DNA from: Streptomyces bicolor
GTDB lineage: Bacteria > Actinomycetota > Actinomycetes > Streptomycetales > Streptomycetaceae
Assembly: GCF_000719285.1 (NCBI RefSeq)
Contig: NZ_JOFS01000019.1
Span: forward strand, 1 to 64,000
DNA: 64,000 nucleotides
Direction of reading: 5' to 3'
Shown: positions 9,343 through 18,178 of the stretch, one piece after another
Layout: each line of letters opens with the position of its first letter
How positions within the stretch are numbered: position 1 is the first letter of the stretch
Program-made: the position numbers and the translations under genes
The notes under the pieces: model-generated
Databases searched by the model: none
Seen by the model: the letters and a program-made list of their open reading frames with translations, nothing else
What the model was told of the DNA's origin: nothing

Positions 9343-10346
9343 CAGCTCTCGGCCTCCCACTGCAGACGCCCCACGGCGTCCAGGATCCGGTCCACGCCGG
9401 GCAGGTGGTGACGCTCCAGCATCGGCGGCGGGTAGGGGATGTCGAACCCGGCCACGCGCAGCACCGGCGCCTCCAGGTGGTGGAAGCAGCGCTCCGTGAC
9501 CCGGGCCGCGATCTCCCCTCCCGGGCCGCCGAACCCGCCCGACTCGTGCACGACGACCGCTCGCCCGGTCCGCCGTACCGAGGCGGCGACCGTCTCGTCG
9601 TCGAACGGCACCAGCGAGCGCAGGTCGACGACTTCCAGGTCCCAGCCCTCCTCGCGCGCCGCCTCGGCGGCTTCGAGGCAGACGGGCACGGACGGTCCGT
9701 ACGTGATGAGCGTGGCGCTCCGGCCCGAGCGCCGCACCACCGCGCGGCCAATCGGTTCAACGGTCCGCGGATCCTCCGGGTTCCAGGAGTCCTTCGACCA
9801 GTACAGACGCTTGGGCTCCAGGAAGACGACCGGGTCGTCGGAGGCGATGGCGGCGCGCAGCAGCCCGTAGGCGTCGGCGACGGTCGCGGGCGTGACGACA
9901 TGGAGCCCCGGAGTCGCCATGTAGTACGCCTCGGAGGAGTCGCTGTGGTGCTCGACGCCGCCGATGCCGCCGCCGTAGGGGACGCGGACGGTGATCGGGA
10001 GCGGCATCTTGCCGCGGGTGCGGTTGCGCATGCGCGCCACGTGAGAGATGAGCTGCTCGAACGCCGGGTAGGCGAACGCGTCGAACTGCATCTCCACGAC
10101 CGGGCGCAGGCCGTACATGGCCATGCCCACGGCCGTGCCCAGAATCCCCGCCTCGGCCAGCGGCGTGTCCGTGCAGCGGTCCTCGCCGAACTCCTTGGCG
10201 AGCCCGTCGGTGACCCGGAAGACACCGCCGAGGGTGCCGACGTCCTCACCCATGACGTGCACGGTGGGGTCGGCGGCCATGGCGTCGCGCATCGCGCGCG
10301 TGAGGGCCTGCGCCATGGTGGCCGGCTTGACGGCGACGGTGGTCAT
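9342..10346 (-). CDS. bkdB: Branched-chain 2-oxoacid dehydrogenase E1 beta
   Basis: A 334-residue E1 beta subunit. MGEDVGTLGGVFRVTDGL, the FDAFAYPAFEQLISHVARM helix region and the VRVPYGGGIGGVEHHSDSSEAYY active-site loop with its conserved histidines are typical of the TPP-dependent transketolase-like beta subunit. It forms an alpha2beta2 heterotetramer with BkdA to decarboxylate 2-oxoacids from Val, Leu and Ile. The start at 10346 overlaps the bkdA stop by four bases (ATGA), so alpha and beta are translationally coupled, and the stop overlaps bkdC. Confidence 0.93.
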   Translation of the reverse strand: MTTVAVKPATMAQALTRAMRDAMAADPTVHVMGEDVGTLGGVFRVTDGLAKEFGEDRCTDTPLAEAGILGTAVGMAMYGLRPVVEMQFDAFAYPAFEQLISHVARMRNRTRGKMPLPITVRVPYGGGIGGVEHHSDSSEAYYMATPGLHVVTPATVADAYGLLRAAIASDDPVVFLEPKRLYWSKDSWNPEDPRTVEPIGRAVVRRSGRSATLITYGPSVPVCLEAAEAAREEGWDLEVVDLRSLVPFDDETVAASVRRTGRAVVVHESGGFGGPGGEIAARVTERCFHHLEAPVLRVAGFDIPYPPPMLERHHLPGVDRILDAVGRLQWEAES

Positions 10347-11488
10347 CGGTGCGCACCTTCCTGATGGCCGTGCTCGGCGTCGAGCTCGGCCTGCAACTGG
10401 GCACGCTGTTCGCGCAGTTGCTCGGTGGGCTCGGCATACACGTGCGTGAACAGGTCCATCGGGTCGAGCACCGGGTCCTGGTTCATGCGGTCGCGCAGGT
10501 CGGCGGCCATCGCCTCGGCGGCGTCCCGCGCGGCCTGCTTGCCGGTCTCGTCGAGCAGGCCGCGCTCGGTCAGCTCGTGCTCCAGGAGCGCGATCGGGTC
10601 GTGCCCGCGCCAGGTGTCGACCTCGGAGTCGCCCCGGTAGCGGGTCGCGTCGTCGGCGTTGGTGTGCGCGTCGATGCGGTAGGTGATCGCCTCGATCAGC
10701 GTCGGTCCGCCGCCCGCACGCGCGTGCCGTACGGCGTCGCTCAGCACCTCGTGCACGGCGGCCGCGTCGTTGCCGTCGACCAGGCGGCCGGGCATGCCGT
10801 AGCCGACGGCCTTGTGGGCCAGCGACGGGGCAGCGGTCTGCTTGGCGAGCGGGACGGAGATCGCGAAGCCGTTGTTCTGGACCAGGAAGACGACCGGCGC
10901 CTGCCACACGGCGGCGAAGTTCAGCGCTTCGTGGAAGTCGCCCTCGCTGGTGCCGCCGTCGCCGACCATGGCGAGCGCGACGACGTCGTCGCCCTTGAGG
11001 CGGGCGGCGTGCGCCAGGCCCACGGCGTGCGGGAGCTGGGTGGCGAGCGGCGTGCACAGGGGGGCCACGCGGTGCTCGTACGGGTCGTAGCCGGTGTGCC
11101 AGTCGCCGCGCAGCAGCGTCAGGGCCTCGACGGGATCCACGCCGCGTGCGACGGCCGCGAGGGTGTCGCGGTAGCTCGGGAAGAGCCAGTCGCGCTCCTC
11201 GAGGGCGAGCGCGGCGGCGACCTCGCAGGCCTCCTGGCCGGTGCTGGACGGATACACCGCGAGGCGGCCCTGCTTCGTGAGCGCGGTCGCCTGCGCGTTG
11301 TACCGACGGCCCCGCACCAGCTCGGCGTACAGCCGGCGCAGCATGCCCGGGTCGGCCTTCGCGGCCGCCTCCGTACCGAGGACGCGGTAGGGCTCGGCGT
11401 CGGGCAGCAGCGGCGCGGGGTCCATACGGGGCTGCCAGGCGGGCGGCGGCGATGGCCGATACGCGCCTCGCTGCTCCATGACCGTCAT
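10343..11488 (-). CDS. bkdA: Branched-chain 2-oxoacid dehydrogenase E1 alpha
   Basis: A 381-residue E1 alpha subunit carrying the thiamine diphosphate motif GDGGTSEGDFHEALNFA with the following NN (about residues 178-205). TGQEACEVA and the phosphorylation-loop-like segment YRIDAHTNADDATRYR are also typical of branched-chain rather than pyruvate dehydrogenases. It is the first gene of bkdA-bkdB-bkdC. A GGAGGTGCC stretch (minus strand) lies before the ATG at 11488. The upstream 175-base gap to the divergent Lrp-type gene holds a TetR-type palindrome and a 10-base inverted repeat. Residues 1-45 are a less conserved, Pro-rich extension. Confidence 0.93.
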   Translation of the reverse strand: MTVMEQRGAYRPSPPPAWQPRMDPAPLLPDAEPYRVLGTEAAAKADPGMLRRLYAELVRGRRYNAQATALTKQGRLAVYPSSTGQEACEVAAALALEERDWLFPSYRDTLAAVARGVDPVEALTLLRGDWHTGYDPYEHRVAPLCTPLATQLPHAVGLAHAARLKGDDVVALAMVGDGGTSEGDFHEALNFAAVWQAPVVFLVQNNGFAISVPLAKQTAAPSLAHKAVGYGMPGRLVDGNDAAAVHEVLSDAVRHARAGGGPTLIEAITYRIDAHTNADDATRYRGDSEVDTWRGHDPIALLEHELTERGLLDETGKQAARDAAEAMAADLRDRMNQDPVLDPMDLFTHVYAEPTEQLREQRAQLQAELDAEHGHQEGAHR

Positions 11489-11548
11489 GACGGCACCTCC
11501 TCGTGGGAGCGGCTACGGGAGGCGCAGCAACGGTGATGCGCCTCACCT

Positions 11549-11562
11549 ACCGATTGTTCGGT
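11549..11562. promoter_or_regulatory. TetR-type operator candidate upstream of bkdA
   Basis: ACCGATTGTTCGGT has perfect ACCGA/TCGGT arms and a 4-base centre. It differs by one base from the palindrome at 14363-14376 in front of the neighbouring acyl-CoA dehydrogenase/paaN pair. It lies 61 bases upstream of the bkdA start, a plausible repressor position. Confidence 0.6.
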
Positions 11563-11592
11563 CGTCGGCACATTTTGGCTACAGGCCCCCTG

Positions 11593-11622
11593 AGGCTGTG
11601 GACAAACGGTTCTCCACAGCCT
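11593..11622. promoter_or_regulatory. 10-base inverted repeat in the bkd/Lrp divergent promoter, containing a DnaA box
   Basis: AGGCTGTGGA (11593-11602) and TCCACAGCCT (11613-11622) are perfect inverted repeats with centres 20 bases apart, a common layout for Lrp/AsnC dimers. The left arm also reads TGTGGACAA (11597-11605), a perfect Streptomyces-type DnaA box, so either reading is possible. Confidence 0.45.
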
Positions 11623-11663
11623 CCAATGAACGCAGTACGTCCACGGCGGGAAGGTGGGGGGAC

Positions 11664-12164
11664 ATGGCGCCTGAACAAATGGCCGAGAGCCCGGAAGAGG
11701 GCACCCCCCTGCCGCCCCCGCGTCCGCTCGACGCCATCGATCAGGACATCCTGCAGATGCTCCAGGCCGACGGCCGCGCGTCGATACGGTCGGTCGCCGA
11801 GCGGGTCCATGTCTCGCGCGCCAACGCCTACGCCCGCATCAACCGCCTCGTCGAGGACGGTGTCATCCGCGGTTTCGGCGCCCGCGTCAACCACGAGCGC
11901 GCGGGCCACGGCACCTCGGCGTACATCACCCTGAAGATCGTCCAGAACACCTGGCGCACGGTCCGCGAACAGCTCCGCCAACTCCCCGGCGCCGCGCACA
12001 TCGCCCTGGTGGGCGGCGACTTCGACGTCCTGCTCCTCGTGCACACCCCCGACAACCGCGCCCTGCGCGAGCTGGTCCTCACCCGCCTCCAGGCGATCCC
12101 CGAGGTGCTCAGCACCCGCACGCTGCTGGTGTTCGAGGAGGAGGACCTGGAGCCGCAGGGCTGA
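11664..12164 (+). CDS. Lrp/AsnC family regulator, probable bkd regulator
   Basis: A 166-residue protein with an N-terminal AsnC-type helix-turn-helix (LDAIDQDILQMLQADGRASIRSVAERVHVSRANAYARINRL in outline) and a C-terminal RAM ligand-binding domain (AYITLKIV..., GDFDVLLLV). Lrp family proteins bind amino acids and act as dimers or octamers. The gene is divergent from the branched-chain 2-oxoacid dehydrogenase operon, the arrangement seen for bkdR in Pseudomonas and reported for Streptomyces, so control of bkdABC in response to branched-chain amino acids is the likely role (inference). The ATG at 11664 follows a GGTGGGGGG stretch; ATG 11679 is an alternative. Confidence 0.88.
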   Translation: MAPEQMAESPEEGTPLPPPRPLDAIDQDILQMLQADGRASIRSVAERVHVSRANAYARINRLVEDGVIRGFGARVNHERAGHGTSAYITLKIVQNTWRTVREQLRQLPGAAHIALVGGDFDVLLLVHTPDNRALRELVLTRLQAIPEVLSTRTLLVFEEEDLEPQG

Positions 12165-12201
12165 GCGTGCGGTCCGACCGCCGGCCGGACCGACGCGACC
12201 G

Positions 12202-12792
12202 TCAGTGCTCCTTGCGCAGTCCCCCGAAGACCAGCCGCACCACCGTGTCGGCGACCTCGCGCTCGTTCATGCCGCGGCCGTCGGGGCGGTACCACTCCAC
12301 GATCGAGTTGATCATCCCGAAGACGAGCCGGGTGGCCAGCCGCACCTCCACGTCGGCGCGCACCTCCCCGTCGGCGGCGGCAGCCTTCAGCAGGTCCGCG
12401 ACCCGGTGATCGAAGTCGCGGCGCCGGGTCAGGGCCCATCGCTCGGTCTCGGTGTTGCCGCGCACGCGCAGCAGCAGCGTCACATAGGGCAGCTCGGTTA
12501 TGAGCACCTCGACCATGCGCCGTACGACGTACTCCAGGCGGTCGGCGGTGTGCCCCACGCGCGCGGGCTCCTCGTCCAGGATCCCGAAGAGCCCCTCCAG
12601 CGCCCGGCTGACGGCACGGCGCAGCAGTTCCTCCTTGCCCGTGACGTGGTGGTAGATCGACGACTTGGAGATGCCGGCCGCCTTGGAGAGGTGCTCCATG
12701 GAGGTGCCGTCGTAGCCGCGCTCGTTGAAGACCCGCACGGCGACGGAGAGCAGCGTCTCCGGGGTGTACGTGTCGCGCTTGGCCGTGGTCAT
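12202..12792 (-). CDS. TetR family regulator linked to acyl-CoA metabolism
   Basis: A 196-residue TetR repressor. The N-terminal helix-turn-helix is clear: AVRVFNERGYDGTSMEHLSKAAGISKSSIYHHV in outline, with the usual KxELL turn afterwards. The C-terminal domain (about residues 70-190) is mostly helical and would bind an effector, probably an aromatic or acyl-CoA thioester by context. The start at 12792 overlaps the 3-hydroxyacyl-CoA dehydrogenase stop by four bases, so the regulator is co-translated with a gene it probably controls. Matching palindromes at 14363-14376 and 11549-11562 are its likely operators (inference from position and likeness). Confidence 0.88.
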   Translation of the reverse strand: MTTAKRDTYTPETLLSVAVRVFNERGYDGTSMEHLSKAAGISKSSIYHHVTGKEELLRRAVSRALEGLFGILDEEPARVGHTADRLEYVVRRMVEVLITELPYVTLLLRVRGNTETERWALTRRRDFDHRVADLLKAAAADGEVRADVEVRLATRLVFGMINSIVEWYRPDGRGMNEREVADTVVRLVFGGLRKEH

Positions 12793-14306
12793 GAGGTGCT
12801 GCCCTCCCGCTTGTCGGAGGCGTACGCGTGGCGGTACAGCGCGAGGGACGGCGCATAGCGCCCGGAGGGGTCGCGCAGGTGCAGGTCGTCGAGGAGGGCG
12901 TACGCCCAGTTGCGGCCGAGCCTGCGGCTCCACTCGAAGGGGCCGAGCGGGTAGTTCACCCCCAGGCGCATCGCGGTGTCGATGTCCTCCTCGGTCGCCA
13001 CACCCTTGGCGACGGCGTCGTGCGCCAGGTCGACGATGCGGGCGACCGTACGGGCGACGATCATGCCGGGGACGTCGCCGATGACGCTGACGTCCTTGCC
13101 GAGTGCCTGGAAGAGACCGGTGGCCTCGGCCAGGGTCTGCGGCGAGGTGTCCTGGGAGGCGGACAGGGCGATGCGGGTGGCCCGGCGGTAGTCGAGAGCG
13201 AGGTCGAAGTAGACCACGTCCCGGAACTCCACCGAGGTCTGGCCGTCGGCGAGGGCGAGCTGGCCACCGCCGGGCAGCACCAGGCGGGTGCCGTGGTCCT
13301 CGTCCTCCTCGCGCACGGGGATGCCCGCCTCGCGGATCAGCGTGAGCAGTTCGGACGCCGGGCCCAGGTCCCCCTCGGCTACGACGTAGGCGGGCTGGGG
13401 GACCTGCTCCGCGGTGTGCGGCTCGTCGCGCTCGGCGTCCTCGGCGTAGTCGTACCAGCCGTGCCCGCTCTTGCGGCCGAGCCGGCCCGACTCGACCAGG
13501 CGCCGCTGGGCGAGCGACGGCGTGAAGCGCACGTCCTGGAAGAAGGACTGCCACACGGAGTGCGTGACGGACTCGTTGACGTCCTGCCCGATGAGGTCGG
13601 TGAGCTCGAACGCGCCCATCCTGAAGCCGCCGCACTCGCGCAGGACCGCGTCGATGGTGGCGGGGTCGGCGCCCTGCGCCTCGTAGACGGCGAAGGCCTC
13701 GGCGTAGAAGGGCCGGGCGATGCGGTTGACGATGAAGCCGGGGGTGTCGGCGCAGGCCACCGGCGTCTTGCCCCAGGCGCGTGCCGTCTCGTACGCGCGC
13801 GTGGCCGACGTGACGTCGGTGGCGAAACCGGAGACGACCTCGACCAGCGGCAGCAGCGGCGCGGGGTTGAAGAAGTGCAGGCCGACGAAACGGCCCGGGT
13901 TGGCGAGGGCGCCGCCGATCGCGGTGACCGACAGGGACGAGGTGTTGGTGGCGAGCAGGCAGTCGTCGCCGACGATGCCCTCCAGCTCTCGGAACAGCTC
14001 CTGCTTGACGTCGAGGCGCTCCAGGACGGCCTCCACCACGAGGGCGCAGTCCGCGAGGTCGGCGAGCGACTCGGCGGGCAGCAGCCGCGCGCGGGCCGCG
14101 TCGCGGTCGGTGCCGGTGAGGCGGTCCTTCTCGACGAGCCGGTCGAGACGGGCACCGATCGCGTCGGCCGCGGCCTGGGCCCGCCCGGGAGCGGCGTCGT
14201 ACAGCCTTACGGGATGGCCCGCGACCAATGCGACCTGGGCGATGCCCTGGCCCATGGTGCCGGTGCCGACGACGGCCACGGGGCTGCTGAGGTCGAGTGC
14301 TGTCAT
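12789..14306 (-). CDS. paaH: 3-hydroxyacyl-CoA dehydrogenase, PaaH type
   Basis: A 505-residue NAD-dependent 3-hydroxyacyl-CoA dehydrogenase. The N-terminal Rossmann fold has VVGTGTMGQGIAQVAL; the catalytic region shows ATNTSSLSV and the active-site His in GLHFFNPAPLLPLVEVV; NRIARPFYAEA is also typical. After a first 3HCDH_C domain a second one follows (about 405-490: GDVPGMIVARTVARIVDLAHDAV, then GVNYPLGPFEW), the doubled layout of PaaH/PaaC-like enzymes of about 500 residues. With paaN divergent from it, a role in phenylacetate or related aromatic beta-oxidation is likely, but general fatty acid oxidation is possible. It is followed by its probable repressor, with a four-base overlap. Confidence 0.88.
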   Translation of the reverse strand: MTALDLSSPVAVVGTGTMGQGIAQVALVAGHPVRLYDAAPGRAQAAADAIGARLDRLVEKDRLTGTDRDAARARLLPAESLADLADCALVVEAVLERLDVKQELFRELEGIVGDDCLLATNTSSLSVTAIGGALANPGRFVGLHFFNPAPLLPLVEVVSGFATDVTSATRAYETARAWGKTPVACADTPGFIVNRIARPFYAEAFAVYEAQGADPATIDAVLRECGGFRMGAFELTDLIGQDVNESVTHSVWQSFFQDVRFTPSLAQRRLVESGRLGRKSGHGWYDYAEDAERDEPHTAEQVPQPAYVVAEGDLGPASELLTLIREAGIPVREEDEDHGTRLVLPGGGQLALADGQTSVEFRDVVYFDLALDYRRATRIALSASQDTSPQTLAEATGLFQALGKDVSVIGDVPGMIVARTVARIVDLAHDAVAKGVATEEDIDTAMRLGVNYPLGPFEWSRRLGRNWAYALLDDLHLRDPSGRYAPSLALYRHAYASDKREGSTS

Positions 14307-14362
14307 GTGCGCGATCCTCCCGCACGGGGTTTTCCACAGATGCGGCGGACCCCCTTGAACCG

Positions 14363-14376
14363 ACCGATCGTTCGGT
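14363..14376. promoter_or_regulatory. TetR-type operator candidate between paaH and paaN
   Basis: ACCGATCGTTCGGT has perfect ACCGA/TCGGT arms and lies in the 160-base divergent promoter of the two genes. The same motif with one changed centre base lies at 11549-11562 before bkdA. The adjacent TetR gene is the obvious candidate binder. Confidence 0.65.
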
Positions 14377-14466
14377 TACTCTAACTCTGACTGGCTGTTC
14401 CCGCCCATGTTTCTGCCCAGGTCATGAGCTCGACGGAGAGCTCAGGAAACGAGGAGTTGGTCCCGC

Positions 14467-16161
14467 ATGGCCACCGCCGAACTGACCACCCACGAGCTCA
14501 TCGCCAAGCACCGGCCCACTCTCGACCAGGCGCTGGAAGCGATCCGCACGCGCGCGTACTGGTCCCCGCACCCCGAGCACCCCAAGGCCTACGGCGAGAA
14601 CGGCAGCCTGGACGCGGCGGCGGGCAAGGCCGCCTTCGACGCCCTCCTCGGCAACCGCCTCGACCTCGGTCAGGCCGGGACGGACGATTGGGTGGGCGGC
14701 GAGGTCTCCCCGTACGGCATCGAGCTGGGCGTCGAGTACCCGCACGCGAACCTCGACGAGCTGCTGCCGGCCATGCGGTCCGGCATGCGGCAGTGGCGGG
14801 ACGCGGGCGCGGAGATGCGCGCCGTGATCTGTCTGGAGATCCTCAAGCGGATCAGCGACCGGACGCACGAGTTCGCGCACGCCGTCATGCACACGTCCGG
14901 CCAGGCCTTCATGATGGCCTTCCAGGCGGGCGGGCCGCACGCGCAGGACCGCGGCCTGGAGGCGGTGGCCTACGCGTACGTCGAGCAGGTCCGCACCCCC
15001 GACACCGCGGAGTGGACCAAGCCGCAGGGCAAGCGCGACCCGCTGGCGCTGACCAAGCAGTTCACGCCGGTCCCGCGCGGGATCGCCCTGGTCATCGGCT
15101 GCAACACCTTCCCGACCTGGAACGGCTACCCGGGCCTGTTCGCCTCCCTGGCCACCGGCAACGCGGTCCTGGTGAAGCCCCACCCGCGCGCGGTGCTCCC
15201 GCTCGCGCTCACCGTGCAGGTCGCGCGGCAGGTGCTCGCCGAGGCGGGCTTCGACCCCAACCTGGTCGCACTGGCCGCCGAGCGGCCCGGCGAGGGCATC
15301 GCGAAGACCCTGGCCACCCGCCCCGAGGTCCGGATCATCGACTACACCGGCTCGACCGTGTTCGGCGACTGGCTGGAGGCCAACGCCCGCCAGGCGGAGG
15401 TCTACACGGAGAAGGCCGGCGTCAACACGGTGATCGTCGACTCCACCGACAACTACAAGGGCATGCTGTCCAACCTGGCCTTCTCGCTGTCCCTGTACAG
15501 CGGCCAGATGTGCACCACCCCGCAGAACCTGCTCATCCCCCGCGACGGCATCCGCACCGAGGAGGGCCCCAGGACCTTCGACGAGGTCGTCGCCGACCTC
15601 GCCCGCGCGGTCGACGGTCTCCTCGGCGACGACGCCCGCGCGAACGCGCTGCTCGGCGCGATCGTCAACCCCGATGTGAAGGCCCGCCTCGAGGCCGCGG
15701 CGGGGCTGGGCGAAGTCGCCCTCGCCTCGCGGGAGATCGCCAACCCGGAGTTCCCGGACGCGGTGGTCCGTACGCCGGTGATCGTGAAGCTGGACGGGGC
15801 CAAGCCGGATGACGAGGCCGCGTACATGAGCGAGTGCTTCGGGCCGGTGTCGTTCGCCGTGGCGGTGGACTCGGCAGCGGACGCGGTGGAGTTGCTGCGG
15901 CGGACGGTGCGCGAGAAGGGTGCGATGACCGTCGGGGCGTACACCACGGACGAGGAGGTCGAGCAGGCGGTGCAGGAGGCGTGCCTGGAGGAGGCGGCGC
16001 AGCTGTCCCTCAACCTCACCGGCGGGGTGTACGTCAACCAGACGGCCGCGTTCTCCGACTTCCACGGGTCGGGTGGCAACCCGGCGGCCAACTCGGCCCT
16101 GTGCGACGGGGCGTTCGTCGCCAACCGATTCCGGGTTGTCGAGGTGCGCCGGGAGGCCTAG
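14467..16161 (+). CDS. paaN: Phenylacetate degradation protein PaaN (aldehyde dehydrogenase family)
   Basis: A 564-residue PaaN-type protein of the aldehyde dehydrogenase superfamily. The ALDH core shows PRGIALVIGCNTFPTWNGYPGLFASLATGNAVLVKPHP in outline, the NAD-site region TGSTVFGDWLE, and the catalytic Cys in SGQMCTTPQN. The length and N-terminal extension (about 60 residues before the ALDH fold) fit PaaN rather than classical ALDHs. PaaN/PaaZ-type enzymes oxidise the ring-opened semialdehyde in phenylacetyl-CoA catabolism. No hydratase domain is present, so this is the short form. The start at 14467 has GAGGAG ten bases upstream. The upstream palindrome suggests TetR control. Confidence 0.87.
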   Translation: MATAELTTHELIAKHRPTLDQALEAIRTRAYWSPHPEHPKAYGENGSLDAAAGKAAFDALLGNRLDLGQAGTDDWVGGEVSPYGIELGVEYPHANLDELLPAMRSGMRQWRDAGAEMRAVICLEILKRISDRTHEFAHAVMHTSGQAFMMAFQAGGPHAQDRGLEAVAYAYVEQVRTPDTAEWTKPQGKRDPLALTKQFTPVPRGIALVIGCNTFPTWNGYPGLFASLATGNAVLVKPHPRAVLPLALTVQVARQVLAEAGFDPNLVALAAERPGEGIAKTLATRPEVRIIDYTGSTVFGDWLEANARQAEVYTEKAGVNTVIVDSTDNYKGMLSNLAFSLSLYSGQMCTTPQNLLIPRDGIRTEEGPRTFDEVVADLARAVDGLLGDDARANALLGAIVNPDVKARLEAAAGLGEVALASREIANPEFPDAVVRTPVIVKLDGAKPDDEAAYMSECFGPVSFAVAVDSAADAVELLRRTVREKGAMTVGAYTTDEEVEQAVQEACLEEAAQLSLNLTGGVYVNQTAAFSDFHGSGGNPAANSALCDGAFVANRFRVVEVRREA

Positions 16162-16196
16162 GCCCCGCGACGCCGGCATGATCCGCCGGACAGGCC

Positions 16197-16943
16197 CTAA
16201 GCGCTGACAGCGCCCCCGGCGAGACTCCAGTGGTACAGCGTCATCGCCACGCTCGTCGCCAAGTTGTAGCTGGAGACCTGGGGGCGCATCGGCAGGGCCA
16301 GCAAATGGTCGGCACGCGCGCGTAGTTCGGCCGACAAGCCGCTGCGCTCCGATCCGAAGGCCAGGACGGCGTCATCCGGGAGCTTCATGCCCCGGATGTC
16401 GTCGCCCTCCGGGTCCAGGGCGAACAGCGGGCCCGGTGGCAGCTCGTGCACCGCCAGCCGCTCCACCGCCGTCGCGAAGTGCAGGCCCGCCCCGCCGCGT
16501 ACGACCGTGGGGTGCCACGGGTCGAGCGTGCCGGTGGTGACCACGCCGGTCGCGCCGAAGCCGGCGGCCAGGCGGATCACGGCGCCCGCGTTGCCGAGGT
16601 TGCGGGGGTTGTCGAGGACCACGATCGGGGCGGTGCGCGGGGTGTGCGCCAGCTTCTCGAGGTTGGCGAGGCGGGGCGGTCGTACGGCCAGGGCCGCCAC
16701 GGCGGTGGGATGCGGGCGCGGCACCAGGGACGTGTACGTCGACTCCGGGACCTCCGTCAGGAGCGCCTCCAGAGCGTCCCGTACGTCCGGGGCCAGCTCG
16801 TCGGCGAGGGCCAGCGCGGCCTCCCGGTCCACGGCGACCGCCACCGGGACTTCGGCTCCGAAGCGCACGGCGTGCTTGAGGGCGTGGAAGCCGTCGAGCA
16901 GGACGGAACTCTCGGCGAGCCGGTTCCAGGAGGTCACGGTCAT
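16197..16943 (-). CDS. SPOUT (TrmH/SpoU) family RNA 2'-O-methyltransferase
   Basis: A 248-residue protein with the three SPOUT knot motifs: NPRNLGNAGAVIRLAAGFG (motif 1, with catalytic Arg), LAFGSERSGLS (motif 2) and LPMRPQVSSYNLATSVAMTLYHW (motif 3, in outline), which bind S-adenosylmethionine. The N-terminal about 95 residues resemble an RNA-binding substrate domain. The target (tRNA or rRNA ribose) cannot be told. The start at 16943 overlaps the stop of the HTTM gene by four bases, so it is the last gene of a three-gene coupled operon with two membrane proteins of a quite different kind. Confidence 0.86.
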   Translation of the reverse strand: MTVTSWNRLAESSVLLDGFHALKHAVRFGAEVPVAVAVDREAALALADELAPDVRDALEALLTEVPESTYTSLVPRPHPTAVAALAVRPPRLANLEKLAHTPRTAPIVVLDNPRNLGNAGAVIRLAAGFGATGVVTTGTLDPWHPTVVRGGAGLHFATAVERLAVHELPPGPLFALDPEGDDIRGMKLPDDAVLAFGSERSGLSAELRARADHLLALPMRPQVSSYNLATSVAMTLYHWSLAGGAVSA

Positions 16944-18178
16944 GCCGTGAAGCCTACGTGCGCGTGCTCGGGGTTCTCCGGGGTGCGCGTCCCCGAGAGC
17001 GGCTTACGGCCGTCGCCGCGCCGCACCAGAGACGACAGCCGACGCGAAAGCCCGCCACGCGCGCGTGCCGCCCAGTCGCCCAGGCGGCGCAGGAACGACG
17101 TCGGCAGGAAGACCGCGTCCGCCGCGATCATGGCCAGCGAGAAGAACGGCAGGCCCAGGACGACCGCGATCACGGCGTGCTCGGTGATCATCGCGGCGAG
17201 CAGGACGTTCTTGACCCGCCGGTTGAACAGCGTGAACGGGAAGGCGACCTGCACGATGACCGTGCCGTACGTGATGAGCATCACCATCGTGCCGCTGGAC
17301 GACAGCAGGTCGGCCAGGGCGGGCCAGGGCGAGAAGTAGTCGAGGTGCAGCGGGTAGTAGACGGCCGTGCCGTCCTGCCAGCGGGAGCCCTGGATCTTGT
17401 ACCAGCCGGCGGTCGCGTAGATCAGGCACGCCTCGGCCATGATCACCAGCAGTGCGCCGTTGTGCACGACGTTGCCGACGACGTCGAGCAGGATGCGGGG
17501 CTGGGCGGTCCGCGCCCGGCGGTCCACGATCCACCACACGGCCTGCCCGAGCCAGACCGCCCACAGGATCACCGGCACGGTCAGGTCGCCGTCCAGGCGG
17601 CCGGCCGCGGTCACCGCGACCAGCGCGAACCCGAGCACGCCCCACAGGGCCGGGCCCACCCGGTCCGGTGCGACCCGCTCTCCACGCGCGCGTGCCTCGC
17701 GCGCGTGCCTGGCCCGGCGCTCGTCCAGCGACCAGACCTGGCCGCAGCGGGTGAACACGAGGTAGACGCACATCAGGTGCAGCACGTTGTCGCCGCCGTC
17801 GCCCATGAAGACCGAGCGGTTCTGCAGCGAGAGCACGCCGACCATGAACAGCACCGACATCGTGCGGGTGCGCCAGCCGAGCAGCAGCAGCACGCTGGTC
17901 AGGACGGCGAAGGCGTAGACGGACTCGAACCAGAACTGGCTGCTCGACCAGATCAGGGCGGTGAAGGCGCCGTTCGTCCCGATCAGCTGCTGGGCGAGAT
18001 CGAAGTGCCAGGCGCCGTCGGGGCCGTACATCTCCTGGCGGTGCGGGAACTCGCGCAGCAGGAAGAGCAGCCAGGTCGCGGTGAAGCCGATGCGGATGAC
18101 GGCCGTCTGGTACGGGCCGAGGGCCGACTCGGTGACGCGGGCGATGCCGGAGGAGATCGCGAGGGAGATGCGGTTCAC
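16940..18178 (-). CDS. HTTM domain membrane protein (vitamin K-dependent carboxylase-like)
   Basis: A 412-residue polytopic membrane protein of the HTTM (horizontally transferred transmembrane) family, distantly related to gamma-glutamyl carboxylases. At least seven hydrophobic helices can be seen. Family-like segments are AVIRIGFTATWLLFLLREFPHR near the N-terminus, FMGDGGDNVLHLMCVYLVFTRCG, and the C-terminal half with YATAGWYKIQGSRWQDGTAVYYPLHLDYF (pieces). The biochemical role of bacterial HTTM proteins is not settled. It overlaps the DUF5819 gene upstream by four bases; HTTM and DUF5819 genes commonly travel together in actinobacteria and may form a complex. CACGCGCGCGTG palindromes occur inside the gene at 17056-17067 and 17683-17694. 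Confidence 0.85.
   Translation of the reverse strand: MNRISLAISSGIARVTESALGPYQTAVIRIGFTATWLLFLLREFPHRQEMYGPDGAWHFDLAQQLIGTNGAFTALIWSSSQFWFESVYAFAVLTSVLLLLGWRTRTMSVLFMVGVLSLQNRSVFMGDGGDNVLHLMCVYLVFTRCGQVWSLDERRARHAREARARGERVAPDRVGPALWGVLGFALVAVTAAGRLDGDLTVPVILWAVWLGQAVWWIVDRRARTAQPRILLDVVGNVVHNGALLVIMAEACLIYATAGWYKIQGSRWQDGTAVYYPLHLDYFSPWPALADLLSSSGTMVMLITYGTVIVQVAFPFTLFNRRVKNVLLAAMITEHAVIAVVLGLPFFSLAMIAADAVFLPTSFLRRLGDWAARARGGLSRRLSSLVRRGDGRKPLSGTRTPENPEHAHVGFTA

Noticed and set aside
11593..11622. Inverted repeat as a definite Lrp operator
   Set aside because: Its left arm is also a perfect DnaA box and the repeat is GC-palindromic; the sequence alone cannot tell these apart.
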